Source: an uncultured Bilophila sp.
Lineage (GTDB): Bacteria; Desulfobacterota; Desulfovibrionia; Desulfovibrionales; Desulfovibrionaceae
Direction of reading: 5' to 3'
DNA length: 8,966 nucleotides
Assembly (NCBI GenBank): GCA_902373525.1
Contig: CABKMN010000094.1
Location: 1-8,966, forward strand
Each line of letters opens with the position of its first letter. Positions within the stretch are counted from its first letter, which is position 1. Shown piece after piece: positions 1-6,851 of this stretch. The notes beneath the pieces were generated by a model, which saw only the letters and a list, made by a program, of their open reading frames with translations, had not been told where the DNA came from and did not search any database. Position numbers and translations under genes: made by a program.

Positions 1-2
1 GT

Positions 3-56
3 TTGGGGAGGGGAGAGGAAACCTTTCTTCAGAAAGGTTTCCTCTCCCCTCCCCAA
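3..56 (-). terminator. Very long perfect-hairpin terminator after purL
   Basis: Positions 3-28 and 31-56 are exact reverse complements (26 bp) around a 2-nt centre, so an RNA from either strand would fold into one long hairpin. It begins 4 nt after the purL stop, which fits a terminator for the leftward purL transcript. On the plus strand the stem is followed by TCTTTT, a usable U-tract. On the minus strand only AC is visible before the window ends, so the U-tract for purL cannot be judged. The inner 10 bp (AAACCTTTCT / AGAAAGGTTT) followed by a pyrimidine-only arm could also work as a shorter hairpin plus tail in both directions. A bidirectional terminator shared with a convergent gene left of the window is likely but unseen. 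Confidence 0.8.
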
Positions 57-60
57 TCTT

Positions 61-3000
61 TTACCAGTCCAGCGTCGCCTTGAAGGCGTGGGCCAAGGCT
101 TCGACGGGTACGGAGAACAGGGCGCTGTCGGCGGAGGCCACGGTCAGGCGGGCGTCGGAGGTCACTTCCCCGATGAAGGGCGCGGCGGAACCGAAATGCG
201 CTTCAAACTCGGCGGCCTTGTCGGGCGCGACGGAGACGAGGAGACGGCTCGCGGATTCGCTGTACAGGGCTTCCGTCAGGCTGAGCGCCCCCACGACGGG
301 AACGCGGTTCAGGGCCAGATGCGCGCCGAGACGGCCGCCGATGCACATTTCGGCAAGCGCCACGGCGAGGCCGCCGTCGGAAAGGTCATGGCAGGCCGTG
401 ATGAGACGTCCGTTGATGGCCTGATGCAGCTTCCGGTAGTTGGCGAGCGCGGACTTGGCGTCCACATGCGGCACCGTGTTGCAGGCGATGCCGAGCTGAT
501 CCGCGATTTCGCTCCCGGCCAGCTCGCGGGCCGTGGAGCCGAGGATGTAGAGGCGATCGCCCGGCTTCTTGAAGTCGGAGGTCACGGCCTTCTTCACGTC
601 GTCCATGACGCCGAGGACCGAGAAGAGCACGGTCGGCGGGATGGAAATCTTCTTGCCGCCGCCGGTGTAGTCGTTCTTCATGGAGTCCTTGCCGGAGATG
701 CAGGGCACTCCGTAGGCCACGCAGTATTCGGACAGGGCCTTGCAGGCGCGTACGAGCTGGGCCAGCTTGTATTCGCCGTCGGGCGTCTTTTCCGACTGCA
801 CCGGGTCGCACCAGCAGAAGTTGTCCACGCCCGCCATGCGGTCGGGGTCCGCGCCCACGGCCACGGCGTTGCGGATGCCCTCGTCCATCGCGTTCGCCAT
901 CATCCAGTAGGCGTCGTAGTCGCTGTACTTGGGACAGATGCCGTGGCTGATGACCAGACCGGCTTCGGATTCGAGGATGGGGCGGATGACGCCCGCGTCG
1001 GACGGACCGTCGCGCTTGACGCCGGTGAGGGGCTTCACCACGCTGCCGCCCTTCACTTCGTGGTCGTACTGGCGGATGAGGTATTCCTTGCTGCAGATGT
1101 TCAGGCGGCCGAGCATGGCCTTGATGAGTTCCGCCTGATCCACGCCGGTATCTTCGATGCGGGCGTCGGGATGCTGCGGGGCTTCCCATACGGCGTTGAG
1201 CTGGTACTGCGGCACGCCGTCGTGCATGAAGGCCATGTCCAGATGGGCCACGATCTTGTCGTTGTAGGTCACGTGGAACACGCCGTCGTCGGTGAACTCG
1301 CCGAGGGGCGTGGCTTCCACGTCCATGCGCTTGGCGAGGGCGAGGAATTCTTCGAGAGCCTGCGGCGGCACGGCGAGGGTCATGCGCTCCTGCGCTTCGG
1401 AAAGCAGGATTTCCCACGGACGCAGACCGTCGTACTTGAGCGGCGCGCGGGCGAGGTCGATGCGGCAGCCGTTGGTGTCCTCCGCCATTTCGCCGATGGA
1501 CGAGGACAGACCGCCCGCGCCGTTGTCGGTGATGGCGTTGTACAGGCCGAGATCGCGGGCGTACATGATGAAGTCGTACATCTTGCGCTGCGTGATCGGG
1601 TCGCCGATCTGCACGGCGGTGGCGGGAGAGCCTTCGTGCAGCTCTTCGGAGGAGAAGGTCGCGCCGTGGATGCCGTCCTTGCCGATGCGGCCGCCGGTCA
1701 TGACGACGATGTCGCCGACCTGCGCCTTCTTTTCATAGCCCTTGCGCGGCTTGCCGTCCGTGGAGGACTTGCTCGGGGGCACTTCCGTGGGGATCAGGCC
1801 GATGGTGCCGCAGTAGACCAGCGGCTTGCCGAGGTAGCGCTCGTCGAACACGATGGAGCCGTTGACCGTGGGGATGCCGGACTTGTTGCCGCCGTCCTCC
1901 ACGCCTTCGCGCACGCCTTCGAAGACGCGGCGGGGATGGAGCAGGCGGGGCGGTATGGCCTCTTCATGGAAGGGAGAGGCGAAACAGAACACGTCCGTGT
2001 TGCAGATGAGTTCCGCGCCGAGGCCCGTGCCCATCGGGTCGCGGTTCACGCCCACGATGCCGGTCAGGGCTCCGCCGTAGGGGTCGAGAGCCGAAGGGCT
2101 GTTGTGGGTTTCGACCTTGATGCAGGCGTCGTAGTCGGGCGTAAAGGCGATGACGCCCGCATTGTCCTTGAACACCGAGTGGCAGAAGTCCCTTTCGCCG
2201 AGGCCGGCGCGGATTTCCTTGGTGGTGTTCATGATGCAGGTCTTGTACAGGCTGTTGATCGTCTCGGTGGTTCCGGCGTCCTTGTCCGTATAGGTGATTT
2301 TGGATGCGAAAATCTTGTGCTTGCAGTGTTCCGACCACGTCTGGGCGAGGACTTCCAGTTCCGCGTCCGTGGGGTCGGCGGGCAGGCCGAAGGCCTTGCG
2401 CTGGGCGGCGACTTCGGGGCTGGAGAACCAGTTCTTGATCTTGGTCATTTCCTCAAGGCTGAGGGCCAGCGTGTTCTTGTGGCTCACGTCCATGAGTTCG
2501 GCGTCGTTCATCGCGGAAAGGGCCACGACGTTGACTTCGTCGCAGGACGCGCCGGTCACGCGGGCGGCCTTGGAGGCGAAGCCCGGTTCGGCGTCCCACT
2601 GGGCGCGGCTCTTGATCTCGAAACGCTGGATCAGCTCGTTGGCGAGGAGGTCGCGGGCGATGTGCGTAACCTGCTCCTCGGTCAGCGCGCCGTTGAGGCG
2701 GTACTGGACCGAGGTGTACACGGCGAGGCTGTTGCGGTCTTCGATGCCGAGCACGAGCGCGGCGGTGTCGCGGGCGGTGCGGCCTTCGTTGTCGGTGACG
2801 CCGGGACGGTACCCCACCTCGATGATCCACGAGGTCCCCTCTTCGGGAAGCGGCAGGGGAGACAGGGATACGGCCTGCAAGACCGGATCGTGCAGCACGC
2901 TTTTTTCCATGAGCGTGTTCACCTGTTGCGCGTCGAGTCCTTCCAGCGTGAACACCTTGACCGTACGCACGCCCTTGACGGGAATGCCGAGCGCTTCACG

Positions 3001-3075
3001 GATGCTGGCCGCGGTCTTGCGTCCGATCGTGTCGTCAAGATGGGGGAAAAGGCCTGCTTCAATGCGATAGAGCAT
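61..3075 (-). CDS. purL: Phosphoribosylformylglycinamidine synthase, PurS-like domain fused to PurL, no glutaminase domain
   Basis: This enzyme makes FGAM from FGAR, ATP and ammonia, the fourth step of de novo purine synthesis in the cytosol. The 1004-residue protein opens with a PurS-like region (about 1-170, including PGVTDNEGRTARDTA at 91-105). A linker follows with SEHCKHK at 248-254, whose His250 matches the conserved SEHC histidine of the family. The first AIRS-type half has ETHNSPSALDPYGGA at 322-336, GKDGIHGATF at 465-474 and DNGAGGLSSS at 517-526. The second half has SGKDSM at 794-799 and HDLSDGGL at 896-903. The chain ends about where the second AIRS C-terminal domain should end. 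The roughly 260-residue glutaminase of the 1295-residue E. coli enzyme is absent, so a separate PurQ is expected to supply ammonia. The ATG has AGGAGA five bases upstream (3081-3086). It probably shares a transcript with the polyprenyl synthase gene 58 bp upstream. An unusual point is HNSP where most PurL proteins have HNHP. Confidence 0.95.
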   Translation of the reverse strand: MLYRIEAGLFPHLDDTIGRKTAASIREALGIPVKGVRTVKVFTLEGLDAQQVNTLMEKSVLHDPVLQAVSLSPLPLPEEGTSWIIEVGYRPGVTDNEGRTARDTAALVLGIEDRNSLAVYTSVQYRLNGALTEEQVTHIARDLLANELIQRFEIKSRAQWDAEPGFASKAARVTGASCDEVNVVALSAMNDAELMDVSHKNTLALSLEEMTKIKNWFSSPEVAAQRKAFGLPADPTDAELEVLAQTWSEHCKHKIFASKITYTDKDAGTTETINSLYKTCIMNTTKEIRAGLGERDFCHSVFKDNAGVIAFTPDYDACIKVETHNSPSALDPYGGALTGIVGVNRDPMGTGLGAELICNTDVFCFASPFHEEAIPPRLLHPRRVFEGVREGVEDGGNKSGIPTVNGSIVFDERYLGKPLVYCGTIGLIPTEVPPSKSSTDGKPRKGYEKKAQVGDIVVMTGGRIGKDGIHGATFSSEELHEGSPATAVQIGDPITQRKMYDFIMYARDLGLYNAITDNGAGGLSSSIGEMAEDTNGCRIDLARAPLKYDGLRPWEILLSEAQERMTLAVPPQALEEFLALAKRMDVEATPLGEFTDDGVFHVTYNDKIVAHLDMAFMHDGVPQYQLNAVWEAPQHPDARIEDTGVDQAELIKAMLGRLNICSKEYLIRQYDHEVKGGSVVKPLTGVKRDGPSDAGVIRPILESEAGLVISHGICPKYSDYDAYWMMANAMDEGIRNAVAVGADPDRMAGVDNFCWCDPVQSEKTPDGEYKLAQLVRACKALSEYCVAYGVPCISGKDSMKNDYTGGGKKISIPPTVLFSVLGVMDDVKKAVTSDFKKPGDRLYILGSTARELAGSEIADQLGIACNTVPHVDAKSALANYRKLHQAINGRLITACHDLSDGGLAVALAEMCIGGRLGAHLALNRVPVVGALSLTEALYSESASRLLVSVAPDKAAEFEAHFGSAAPFIGEVTSDARLTVASADSALFSVPVEALAHAFKATLDW

Positions 3076-3133
3076 GTCTGTCTCCTGAACTGTTTTGTAA
3101 CCGTTGTGGGCGGAGTGGGGCGGACGGAAAGGA

Positions 3134-4111
3134 TCAGGCGTCGCGATCGCGGACGTAGCCGATGAGTCCGGCGAGGATGTCCTTGTAGTCCGAAGCCGGG
3201 AGCCCGGCGGTGAGTCCGTCGAGGGCTTCCTGAGCCTGATGCAGATACGTATCGGCTATGCCGCGCGTCCTGTCGTCGAAGCCGTTGTCCCGGACGGCGT
3301 CGATGATGCGCCGGACGTCTTCGTCGGAAAAGGATTGCGCGGCGAACTGGGCGAAAAAGGTTTCCCGTTCGGCGGGAGCGAGCGAGTCGGCGTAGAAGAA
3401 GATGGGCGGCGTCAGCTTGCCTTCGCGCACGTCGCCGCCCTCGGGTTTCCCGGTGCGGCTGGAGGGCGCGAAGTCGAGCGCGTCGTCAACGATCTGGAAG
3501 GCCATGCCGAGGCTGAAGCCGTAGGCGGCGGCCCGTTCGATCTGGTCCGGCGTGCCTCCGGCGCGGATCGCCCCGATGTTGCAGGCCGTGCGGATCATCC
3601 ATGCGGTTTTGCCCGCGATGATCTCGTCATAAATGCGGAGATCGTCGGCCCGTTTGCCCTGATTGGCGATTTCGAGGATTTCGCCGTAGGCGGTCTGCGC
3701 GATGGCGTCCGACGTGGCGGCGGTCAGCCGGGGGTCGCCGAAGCCCGCCACCATCTGGTTTCCCTTGGCCAGCAGCGCGTCCCCGGCGAGGATGGTTTCC
3801 GTAACCCCGAAGACCTTGTGGGTCGCCGTGCTGCCCCTGCGCAGTTCCGCGTTGTCCATGACGTCGTCGTGGAGCAGGGTCGCCACGTGGAACATTTCCA
3901 TCGCCGCGGCGAGCGCGTAGATGTCGTTGCCGCCATACCCCAGCAGGCGGGCCATGAGGACCGTCAGCAGCGGGCGCAGCCGTTTGCCGCCGTTTCCCAT
4001 GGCGTATTGGGCGATGGGGACGACGGAGGGGGGAAGCTCGGCGGCCGCTCCGGCCAGAGCCGCGTTGATGTTGGGCTGTTCCTGGGCGAGAAAGGTGCGA
4101 AGTGTGGTCAT
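3134..4111 (-). CDS. ispB: Long-chain polyprenyl diphosphate synthase (octaprenyl/heptaprenyl type)
   Basis: A trans-isoprenyl diphosphate synthase that adds IPP units to an allylic primer, most likely to make the side chain of menaquinone. The 325-residue product shows the whole family pattern: GGKRLRP at 41-47, the first Asp-rich motif DDVMD at 82-86 followed by RR at 91-92, GKT at 167-169, the second Asp-rich motif DDALD at 209-213, and GKLT near 231-234. The residue five before the first Asp-rich motif is Ala77, not an aromatic, which fits long products rather than FPP or GGPP. The exact chain length cannot be read from the sequence. I chose the ATG at 4111 because the protein then begins MTTLRTFLAQEQP, as relatives do. 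A GTG at 4141 would add ten residues rich in Pro and Tyr. Neither start has a clear Shine-Dalgarno sequence. The gene lies 58 bp upstream of purL on the same strand, so co-transcription is likely. Calling it ispB rather than hepT is a convention, not a proof. Confidence 0.88.
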   Translation of the reverse strand: MTTLRTFLAQEQPNINAALAGAAAELPPSVVPIAQYAMGNGGKRLRPLLTVLMARLLGYGGNDIYALAAAMEMFHVATLLHDDVMDNAELRRGSTATHKVFGVTETILAGDALLAKGNQMVAGFGDPRLTAATSDAIAQTAYGEILEIANQGKRADDLRIYDEIIAGKTAWMIRTACNIGAIRAGGTPDQIERAAAYGFSLGMAFQIVDDALDFAPSSRTGKPEGGDVREGKLTPPIFFYADSLAPAERETFFAQFAAQSFSDEDVRRIIDAVRDNGFDDRTRGIADTYLHQAQEALDGLTAGLPASDYKDILAGLIGYVRDRDA

Positions 4112-4167
4112 GGGCGGATAAGGATAGGGTTGCGGTCGCACGACGCGGTTCCGTCGCGAATCCGTTC

Positions 4168-4196
4168 TACATAGCTGTTAGCCGGTTGATGTGCAA
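4168..4196 (-). promoter_or_regulatory. Putative sigma-70-like promoter for the polyprenyl synthase-purL unit
   Basis: On the minus strand TTGCAC (4191-4196) and TATGTA (4168-4173) are separated by 17 bp. Each box matches the consensus at three of six places, so this is a weak match. Spacing and position, with a leader of about 50 nt to the ATG at 4111, are sensible. It lies back to back with the candidate promoter of the DUF2065 gene. Confidence 0.3.
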
Positions 4197-4201
4197 GTAG
4201 C

Positions 4202-4230
4202 TTTACACCTTCCGCGGCTTTTCCTACAAC
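4202..4230 (+). promoter_or_regulatory. Putative sigma-70-like promoter for the DUF2065 gene
   Basis: TTTACA (4202-4207; five of six to TTGACA) and TACAAC (4225-4230; four of six to TATAAT) are 17 bp apart. Transcription would start near 4237 and give a leader of about 30 nt before the ATG at 4268. This is the best sigma-70-type match I found by eye between these divergent genes. Confidence 0.4.
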
Positions 4231-4267
4231 GGACCTTGTTTCGACAACCTCTTGCAGCGAGGAACGC

Positions 4268-4465
4268 ATGGAGTTCGACAGCAGGCTTTTTTTCAGCGCC
4301 CTCGGGCTGGCCTTTATACTGGAGGCCCTTCCCTATACGCTGTTTCCCGAACGGATGCGGCAGGTTCTGCAATCTCTCGGGGAAGAGGGCGCGTCCGGAT
4401 TGCGCCGGATGGGGCTTTTTTCCCTCGCCGCCGGAGTCGTGGTGCTCTGGCTTACGCTGAGCTGA
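4268..4465 (+). CDS. Small inner-membrane protein, DUF2065 (YjeT-like) family
   Basis: A 65-residue protein with two predicted membrane helices (about 7-25 and 46-63) joined by a short charged segment. The layout matches DUF2065, the family of E. coli YjeT: a first helix running into LEALPYTLFPERMR, a central RRMG, then a second helix SLAAGVVVLWL. The length is normal for the family. The molecular function of DUF2065 is not established. GAGGAA at 4259-4264 lies 3 nt from the ATG, a close but usable ribosome binding site. The gene appears monocistronic: it has its own candidate promoter, and 47 bp after its stop comes a bidirectional terminator shared with the convergent transporter gene. In E. 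coli yjeT sits near hflKC; no such genes are visible here, so the context does not help with function. Confidence 0.85.
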   Translation: MEFDSRLFFSALGLAFILEALPYTLFPERMRQVLQSLGEEGASGLRRMGLFSLAAGVVVLWLTLS

Positions 4466-4512
4466 GCCTTTCGCGCGGTCCGTTCCGATGCGGCGACGGC
4501 CCCGAAATGAAG

Positions 4513-4546
4513 AAAGCCCCTGAAGGCCGATGCTTTCAGGGGCTTT
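4513..4546. terminator. Bidirectional intrinsic terminator between convergent genes
   Basis: AAAGCCCCTGAA (4513-4524) pairs perfectly with 4535-4546, and three more pairs including one G-U can close the loop down to CGAT. The plus strand continues as TTTTCCGTT. The minus strand continues as TTTCTTCATTT when read from the other side. It lies 47 bp past the DUF2065 stop and 14 bp past the transporter stop, so it can serve both genes. Confidence 0.85.
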
Positions 4547-4560
4547 TCCGTTATGCCGTC

Positions 4561-5976
4561 TTACACGAAGAACAGGTAGGTGATGAGGGCGAAGCAGGGG
4601 AACAGGATACCCACGGACCAAGCCATGTAGCCGAAGAAGCTGGGCATCTTCACGCCCTGATCTTCAGCGATGGAGCGGACCATGAAGTTCGGGGCGTTCC
4701 CGATGTAGGTCACGGCGCCCATGAACACCGCACCGGCGGAGATGGCGGACAGGGTTTCGGTCCAGTCGGTCATCAGGTGCGCGGCGTCGCCGCCCGCGGT
4801 GTTGAAGAACACCAGATAGGTCGGAGCGTTGTCGAGGAACGAGGAGAGCATGCCGGTCAGCCAGAAGAACATGGCGTTCACGGGCTGGCCCTCATGGAAG
4901 ACCATGTTGATGACGCCGGAAAGCGCGCCTTCGGTGCCCGCCCGCAGGATGGCGATGGCGGGGATCATGCTGATGAAGATGCCGATGAACAGCTTGGCGA
5001 CTTCAAGGATGGGCTCCCAGGTGAAGTTGTTCAGCTTGCGGCATTCCTTGGTGGTCAGGGCCAGAGAGGCTCCGGCGAGGGCAAGCAGGACGACGTCGCG
5101 GGCCGCGTTCTGGAGGTCGATGTGGGTGCCGTAGATTTCAAAGCCGGATTCGGGGTTCCACACGCCGGAAACGAGCACGGCGATGATGACGCCGACCAGA
5201 AGCAGCAGGTTGATCTTGCCGTCGAGGCCGAGCTTTTCGGTGGACTGGTCGGCCGGTTTCGGCTTGCCTTCCTTGCCGTACAGGACGGTGTCCAGCAGGA
5301 AGAAGAGGCCGAGCAGGATGACGGACAGGAGCACGGTTTTACAGAACAGGTGGACCGTCGTCCAGAAGAAGGACACGCCCTTGAGGAAGCCGAGGAACAG
5401 CGGCGGGTCGCCGAGGGGCGTCAGGGAGCCGCCGATGTTGGCGACCAGGAAGATGAAGAAAATGACGGAATGCATGCGGTACTTGCGGTGCTCGTTGGCC
5501 CGGAGCAGGGGACGGATGAGCAGCATGGCCGCACCGGTCGTTCCCATCCAGCTGGCGAGGATGGTGCCGAGCGCCAGCAGGCCGGTGTTCACGAGGGGCG
5601 TGCCCACGAGCTGACCTTTGAGACGGACGCCGCCCGCGATGGTGAACAGCGCGAACAGAAGGACGATGAACGGGATGTATTCCATGAAGAGGACATGGAC
5701 GAGCTGATAGGTCGCCAGCGGCAGCCCGTAGACCATCGCGCAGGGGACAAGGAACGCGAGGCCCCAGAAAATCGCCACCTTGCCGAAGTGGTGGTGCCAG
5801 AAGTGGGGCAGGGCCAGCGGTCCGATGGCGATGGACAGCAACATGCACACGAACGGGATGGCCCACATGATGGACAATTCCGCGCCGTTGAGGTCATGGC
5901 CGCCGGAAGCCTGGGCAGACAGGGGAACCAGCGCCGTCAGCGCCAGCGCCATAAACATGGCAAACAGTCGTTTCAT
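4561..5976 (-). CDS. Ion-transporter superfamily antiporter/carrier (NhaD/CitM-like; probable Na+/H+ antiporter)
   Basis: A 471-residue polytopic inner-membrane protein with roughly 11-12 hydrophobic segments. Paired half-repeat signatures of the ion-transporter (IT) superfamily are visible: GTTGAAMLLIRP at 145-156 with ANIGGSLTPLGDPP at 179-192 in the first half, and LDNAPTY at 381-387 with YIGNAPNFMVRSIAE at 424-438 in the second. Proteins of this kind are usually annotated as sodium:proton antiporters or as putative citrate carriers. The motifs support the superfamily but do not fix the substrate. The first 24 residues look like a signal peptide, with a hydrophobic core ending in LSAQAS, which is unusual for a transporter. 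AAGGAG at 5987-5992 stands 10 nt before the ATG, slightly far. The upstream 117 bp is A/T-rich but shows no convincing promoter. The gene may be read with the unknown membrane gene upstream. It ends at a terminator shared with the DUF2065 gene. Confidence 0.75.
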   Translation of the reverse strand: MKRLFAMFMALALTALVPLSAQASGGHDLNGAELSIMWAIPFVCMLLSIAIGPLALPHFWHHHFGKVAIFWGLAFLVPCAMVYGLPLATYQLVHVLFMEYIPFIVLLFALFTIAGGVRLKGQLVGTPLVNTGLLALGTILASWMGTTGAAMLLIRPLLRANEHRKYRMHSVIFFIFLVANIGGSLTPLGDPPLFLGFLKGVSFFWTTVHLFCKTVLLSVILLGLFFLLDTVLYGKEGKPKPADQSTEKLGLDGKINLLLLVGVIIAVLVSGVWNPESGFEIYGTHIDLQNAARDVVLLALAGASLALTTKECRKLNNFTWEPILEVAKLFIGIFISMIPAIAILRAGTEGALSGVINMVFHEGQPVNAMFFWLTGMLSSFLDNAPTYLVFFNTAGGDAAHLMTDWTETLSAISAGAVFMGAVTYIGNAPNFMVRSIAEDQGVKMPSFFGYMAWSVGILFPCFALITYLFFV

Positions 5977-6093
5977 CTCAGGTCAGCTCCTTGGGAAAAC
6001 TTTTTTCATCCGATATGGCTCTAATATGAAAATGCAAGAAGATCAAGATGCACACCAAGAAAGCGCGTTTTGTCTTTCCCGGAAGGGGACCGA

Positions 6094-6675
6094 TCAGCAC
6101 CTTTTGGAAGCGTTTTTCTCTTCCGCATCCTCCTCCGCCCGCAGGTCCTCGAAGGTCATGTCGAGCGTTTTGCCCGTGTGCCCCGCATAGGCCCTTCCGA
6201 AACGTTCCGCGGCGTCCCGGAGGTCCTCGGCGCTGCCGAATCCGTAAAAGGCCGCGGGTTTTCGTTCGTCATTCATATGGATTTCCAGCCGGTGCCCCTG
6301 CCAGTCGCTGCGCCCGTGCAGGCGGCGTATGTCGACAATGTTCCCGCCCGTCCCGTTGACGATCCAGAGCCCCCGCGTTTCGTCCATGAGCAGATACCCC
6401 GCTCCGGTGTCCCACCATGTGGGGGACAGGCCGAGCCTGCGGACGAGGCTCCGCGTCTTCCAGTAGGGCGCGGTGCGGGCAACGAGATTGAGCCCCCTGA
6501 AAAACAGAAAAATGGCGATCACCGGCGTGACGCCGATGGCGACGAGGCCGGGCATGGGCGACCAGAGGTAGAGGTGCCAGGCTCCGAAGGCGAAAAGGAC
6601 CGCGAGGCTCCAGCGGAACAGGCCGCGAAACAGCGGAGGGGGACCGAGCAGGCGGCCGATCGCAAATGGGGACAT
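6094..6675 (-). CDS. Unrecognised two-helix membrane protein
   Basis: I do not recognise this 193-residue protein. It has a short basic N-terminus, two predicted membrane helices (about 22-40 and 43-62), then a soluble part. The soluble part begins with a basic stretch (RTAPYWKTRSLVRR, 67-80), followed by a probably beta-rich core (about 92-147, with YLLMDETRGLWIVNG at 94-108) and a predicted amphipathic helix (149-164). It ends in an acidic tail with a terminal KRC that holds the only cysteine. The layout, helix hairpin plus beta-rich cytosolic domain plus helix, resembles membrane-anchored PH-like proteins, but that is a shape argument only. I chose the ATG at 6675 because CGGAG lies 5 nt upstream. 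An upstream TTG at 6750 would add 25 residues unlike a signal or a helix. The gene is divergent from wbaP and 117 bp upstream of the transporter on the same strand, so co-transcription with the transporter is possible. Confidence 0.7.
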   Translation of the reverse strand: MSPFAIGRLLGPPPLFRGLFRWSLAVLFAFGAWHLYLWSPMPGLVAIGVTPVIAIFLFFRGLNLVARTAPYWKTRSLVRRLGLSPTWWDTGAGYLLMDETRGLWIVNGTGGNIVDIRRLHGRSDWQGHRLEIHMNDERKPAAFYGFGSAEDLRDAAERFGRAYAGHTGKTLDMTFEDLRAEEDAEEKNASKRC

Positions 6676-6782
6676 GCTGACTCCGGAACGTGCCGCCCCA
6701 AAGGACGACGAAAGATACTCCCTTCTAGCGCAGGCCGGGACATGCGGCAACCGTTTTTCGCGCGGAAGGCCCGGAATCGTCC

Positions 6783-6838
6783 GGTTTACAGGTACGGCGT
6801 CGGTGCGCTACCATAGCCGCTCCTTTGGACCTGTAACC
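6783..6838. repeat. Inverted repeat flanking the wbaP promoter, possible operator
   Basis: TTACAGGT at 6786-6793 is repeated in inverted form as ACCTGTAA at 6829-6836. With one extra T as a bulge the match extends to GGT/ACC outside. The arm centres are 43 bp apart, close to four helical turns. The left arm overlaps the candidate -35 box and the right arm lies just after the expected start site. Binding of a regulator is inference. Confidence 0.4.
6785..6814 (+). promoter_or_regulatory. Putative sigma-70-like promoter of wbaP
   Basis: TTTACA (6785-6790; five of six to consensus) and TACCAT (6809-6814; four of six) are 18 bp apart. The start of transcription would fall near 6821, about 31 nt before the wbaP ATG. 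No better match was seen in the 176-bp divergent region. Confidence 0.4.
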
Positions 6839-6851
6839 ATTCGAGCCCGGT

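Noticed and set aside
88..3165. A plus-strand open frame of 1025 codons fully antisense to purL
   Set aside because: It mirrors purL over its whole length, is rich in Gly, Ala, Val, His, Asp and Arg without any domain, and has no proper start context. High-GC genes with strong third-position bias often leave an antisense frame open.
3104..4174. A 356-codon plus-strand frame antisense to the polyprenyl synthase gene
   Set aside because: Same shadow effect. The minus-strand protein has every catalytic motif of its family, while the plus-strand product has none.
4252..6024. A 590-codon plus-strand frame antisense to the transporter gene, overlapping the DUF2065 gene
   Set aside because: Low-complexity, Asp/Glu/His/Gly-rich shadow translation that runs through the terminator. 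The opposite strand encodes a clear polytopic transporter.
6027..6190. A short plus-strand frame beginning MKMQEDQDAHQ
   Set aside because: No ribosome binding site, and most of it is antisense to the end of the membrane protein gene.
6070..6816. A 248-codon plus-strand frame antisense to the unrecognised membrane gene
   Set aside because: The minus-strand frame has a good binding site and plausible membrane helices. The plus-strand product is Pro/Arg/Glu-rich and looks like a shadow.
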